Shown in pieces: positions 63,101 through 64,000 of a stretch of DNA of 64,000 nucleotides. Source of the DNA: Zobellia uliginosa (lineage in GTDB: Bacteria; Bacteroidota; Bacteroidia; Flavobacteriales; Flavobacteriaceae); the NCBI RefSeq assembly GCF_900156625.1, contig NZ_FTOB01000006.1, forward strand, positions 141,871 through 205,870, given 5' to 3'. Below the pieces are notes generated by a model. It searched no databases and had not been told where the DNA came from. It was given only the letters and a program-made list of their open reading frames with translations. The first letter of the stretch is position 1. Every line of letters starts with the position of its first letter. The position numbers and the translations under genes are program-made.

Positions 63101-64000
63101 TATTACGTCCTCTAGATCTTGGATCTCATTGGTTGCATCGGCATCCGCATCGTCGGTGTTGACCGTTACCGAACCGCCCTCTACCAAGGAAATCGTTTTT
63201 CCCGAAGCGTCAATAGACAGGTCCTGTGTATCCGTATTCGTGTAGGGGGTCAGATCGATATCCGTGGCGCCTGCATTATTCGTGACCTTTAGAATGTTTC
63301 CTGTAAGGCTCAGATCTTGGATCTCATTGGTTGCATCGGCATCCGCATCGTCGGTGTTGACCGTTACCGATCCGCCCTCTACCAAGGAAATCGTTTTTCC
63401 CGAAGCGTCAATAGACAGGTCCTGTGTATCCGTATTCGTGTAGGGGGTCAGATCGATATCCGTGGCGCCTGCATTATTCGTGACCTTTAGAATGTTTCCT
63501 GTAAGGCTCAGATCTTGGATCTCATTGGTGGCATCGGCATCCGCATCGTCGGTGTTGACCGTTACCGATCCGCCCTCTACCAAGGAAATCGTTTTTCCTG
63601 AAGCGTCAATAGACAGGTCCTGTGTATCCGTATTCGTGTAGGGGGTCAGATCGATATCCGTGGCACCCGCATTATTCGTGACCTTCAGAATGTTTCCTGT
63701 AAGGCTCAGATCTTGGATCTCATTGGTGGCATCGGCATCCGCATCGTCGGTGTTGACCGTTACCGATCCGCCCTCTACCAAGGAAATCGTTTTTCCTGAA
63801 GCGTCAATAGACAGGTCCTGTGTATCCGTATTCGTGTAGGGGGTCAGATCGATATCCGTGGCACCCGCATTATTCGTGACCTTTAGAATGTTTCCTGTAA
63901 GGCTCAGATCTTGGATCTCATTGGTTGCATCGGCATCCGCATCATCGACATTTAGATTGATCGCATTCCCTTCGGAAATACTTACGTTACCCGGATTACC
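60134..64000 (-). CDS. Long repetitive stem-like surface protein, N-terminus off-window
   Basis: The frame is open from 60134 to the right edge, giving at least 1288 residues; its start lies outside. The N-terminal part visible is four near-identical 66-residue repeats (IQDLSLTGNILKVTNNAGAT, then SIDASGKTISLVEGG and NTDDADADATNEI), then divergent copies. The middle has two long units with GNVAIGKTTITNNRALDVEG, GWLRIN, VGIGTGSPDAKLDVE and IGVEADGDLIEV phrases, of the sort seen in tail-fibre-like and Bacteroidota adhesin stems. The last 105 residues or so form a different, non-repetitive domain (ELYYYVTYYDTAVFANVSVD, then MTYDVIAQPA). No type A or B sorting domain is present at the C-terminus. 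It ends 21 bases before the next gene and leads the operon. Confidence 0.8.
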   Translation of the reverse strand, partial: GNPGNVSISEGNAINLNVDDADADATNEIQDLSLTGNILKVTNNAGATDIDLTPYTNTDTQDLSIDASGKTISLVEGGSVTVNTDDADADATNEIQDLSLTGNILKVTNNAGATDIDLTPYTNTDTQDLSIDASGKTISLVEGGSVTVNTDDADADATNEIQDLSLTGNILKVTNNAGATDIDLTPYTNTDTQDLSIDASGKTISLVEGGSVTVNTDDADADATNEIQDLSLTGNILKVTNNAGATDIDLTPYTNTDTQDLSIDASGKTISLVEGGSVTVNTDDADADATNEIQDLEDVIGEDPSAGNQAITNLADPNNPQDAATKAYVDALDTDDADADPNNEIQELTSTDGSVILTQTGDDYNLEVNFPDNDDNSATNELTDLSLASDILTLTNPATPANQVDLSPYLDNTDNQQISLSGNIITLANGTGADTTVDLTDFRDDQNLSSAVVTANESVEIRINDGTNTTIDIRDADADPTNELTDLALTGSTLTLTNPATSGNSIDLSSLSDHDWYEVGGTSAPDAITDNIFTEGNVAIGKTTITNNRALDVEGNIELTDYVYMNGKQALRANDSWLRINPSTNATTGFTSGTLINGHLRADDTLTVNESGGDNDMRVEGDTDSNLIRTDALNDRVGIGTGSPDAKLDVENGTVRFSDYGSLAITGTPTSLIGVEADGDLIEVDANSLGSDNQTLTAGAAAGSISISGGNSAIINVDDADSNPTNEIQTLTSTDGSVTLSESGGDYDLEVNFPANNDNSATNELSDLALTGSTLTLTNPATSGNSVDLSGLADNLGDHTATENIQTAGNWISNDGGNEGIQVGTDGNIGVNTSSLANARITAVGGNDLPGLYLTGEDNIWFDAGQVRITTHDGAGNWQIKSGADNDDVALGSTGAVKMRIDEIGTWSVYSQNGLTAGDAIGWNLGLYQSGLGNVGIGGVDTSGNKLHVYGNTRTENFQMTSGATNGHILQSDAAGNASWVNPTAVFTDTDDQTLSLTGSSLTISEGNSVDLSTLTDHDWYEVGGTSAPDAITDNIFTEGNVAIGKTSITGSRALDVEGNVELNDYLYMNGKNTLRSTDGWLRINWSNHYTLGTYFNGNVKMYNGLVVNEIGGNFDMRVEGDTDRYLLFADASADEVGIGTSSPDAKLDVEGGTVRFSDYGSNAVSGNATSLIGVEADGDLVEVNSLKASKVFYPPSIEVDASTNGTGRTINLHDQYIAQFGSPMVASTSAPSAIPTYANNELYYYVTYYDTAVFANVSVDEFGVMTYDVIAQPASYNSLINVVFVVK
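60137..60447 (-). other. Non-repetitive C-terminal domain of the stem-like protein
   Basis: About 104 residues after the last repeat, from LKASKVFYPPSIEVDAST to the stop. The composition changes to Tyr-, Val- and aromatic-rich beta strands. It stands where a sorting or assembly domain would be expected, but matches neither known T9SS sorting domain type by eye. Confidence 0.5.
60868..60954 (-). repeat. Copy 1 of the internal long duplication
   Basis: Nearly identical to 62380-62466, at an offset of 1512 bases (504 codons, in frame). It encodes the DHDWYEVGGTSAPDAITDN phrase that starts each long unit, and the similarity continues at lower level through the following ALDVEG and GWLRIN phrases. 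Confidence 0.8.
62380..62466 (-). repeat. Copy 2 of the internal long duplication
   Basis: Partner of 60868-60954, with only a few base changes. The two lie at equivalent places in the two long units of the stem-like protein, so the units arose by in-frame duplication and then diverged at the sides. Confidence 0.8.
63119..64000 (-). repeat. Tandem 198-base repeats (66 codons)
   Basis: The word TTGGATCTCATTGG recurs at 63119, 63317, 63515, 63713 and 63911, a constant period of 198 bases. The four full copies differ at only a few positions, and the fifth runs to the window edge with a diverging end. Each codes for one 66-residue unit of the stem-like protein. Confidence 0.95.

Noticed and set aside
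63119..64000. Regular 198-base repeats as a possible CRISPR or non-coding satellite
   Set aside because: The period is 66 codons, the frame is open throughout, changes are mostly silent or conservative, and there are no unique spacers. It is a protein-coding repeat.
1..64000. tRNA and rRNA genes, insertion sequences, prophage and attachment sites
   Set aside because: I looked for the tRNA T-loop word, long rRNA-like stretches, transposase or integrase motifs and flanking inverted repeats and found none that could be supported. Short structured RNAs may have been missed by eye.

Overview
This is a bacterial chromosome window, most probably from a marine member of the Flavobacteriaceae (Bacteroidota) related to the Zobellia/Maribacter group. 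The evidence is direct: type IX secretion (T9SS) type B C-terminal domains, a PorP/SprF protein, a DUF4295 gene next to rpmB-rpmG-ftsY, promoters of the Bacteroidota form (TTG, about 20 bases, TAnnTTTG), lack of clear Shine-Dalgarno sequences and several TTG starts. The genus is an inference. I found no rRNA, tRNA, insertion sequence, prophage or CRISPR array.

Left part (0-12 kb): the end of a metallo-hydrolase gene, a DUF4337 membrane protein, a GNAT acetyltransferase and a DUF6929-like lipoprotein. A complete arsenic operon follows (ArsR, DUF6428, thiol phosphatase/arsenate reductase, ACR3 efflux) with two related operator-like sites and a strong terminator, then a K+/H+ antiporter and two small unknown genes. 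A minus-strand sugar-acid cluster (D-galactonate dehydratase, GntP permease, periplasmic SMP-30 lactonase) closes this part.

Middle part (12-38 kb): the housekeeping block rimO / ftsY / DUF4295 / rpmG / rpmB / cinA / Hpt / FAH-fold hydrolase / exonuclease, with a class-C-type serine hydrolase lipoprotein between ftsY and rimO. Then come an outer-membrane barrel protein, a 2-oxoacid dehydrogenase E2, recR, a sodium symporter, a CoA-binding protein, a stand-alone FabH, an ABC1 kinase with a TetR-type regulator, and htpG. The htpG upstream region holds two similar copies of an 18-base element. After these lie inositol oxygenase with a sodium symporter, a MOSC/DoxX pair, an AraC-AlkB overlapping pair and smaller genes.

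Right part (38-64 kb): S1/P1 nuclease, PBP1A, a Cof-type phosphatase, a DUF819 membrane protein, a decayed gene with two compensating frameshifts (43.5-44.0 kb), an aldo-keto reductase, SelO, RpiA, a DUF4369 lipoprotein, ManA, QueD-like protein and Idi.

The most distinctive region is 50.7-64.0 kb, a tight minus-strand operon of surface proteins. In transcription order it encodes a very long repetitive stem-like protein whose N-terminus lies off-window, a 675-residue protein with cadherin-like domains, thrombospondin-type-3 repeats and a type B sorting domain, a PorP/SprF protein, and a 2111-residue protein with three N-terminal beta-sandwich repeats, many TSP3 blocks, Ig-like and Calx-beta domains and a type B sorting domain. 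The two sorting-domain proteins share a homologous C-terminal third and flank the PorP gene. I read this as a T9SS-exported surface filament or adhesin with its own PorP/SprF partner; the assembled function is inference.
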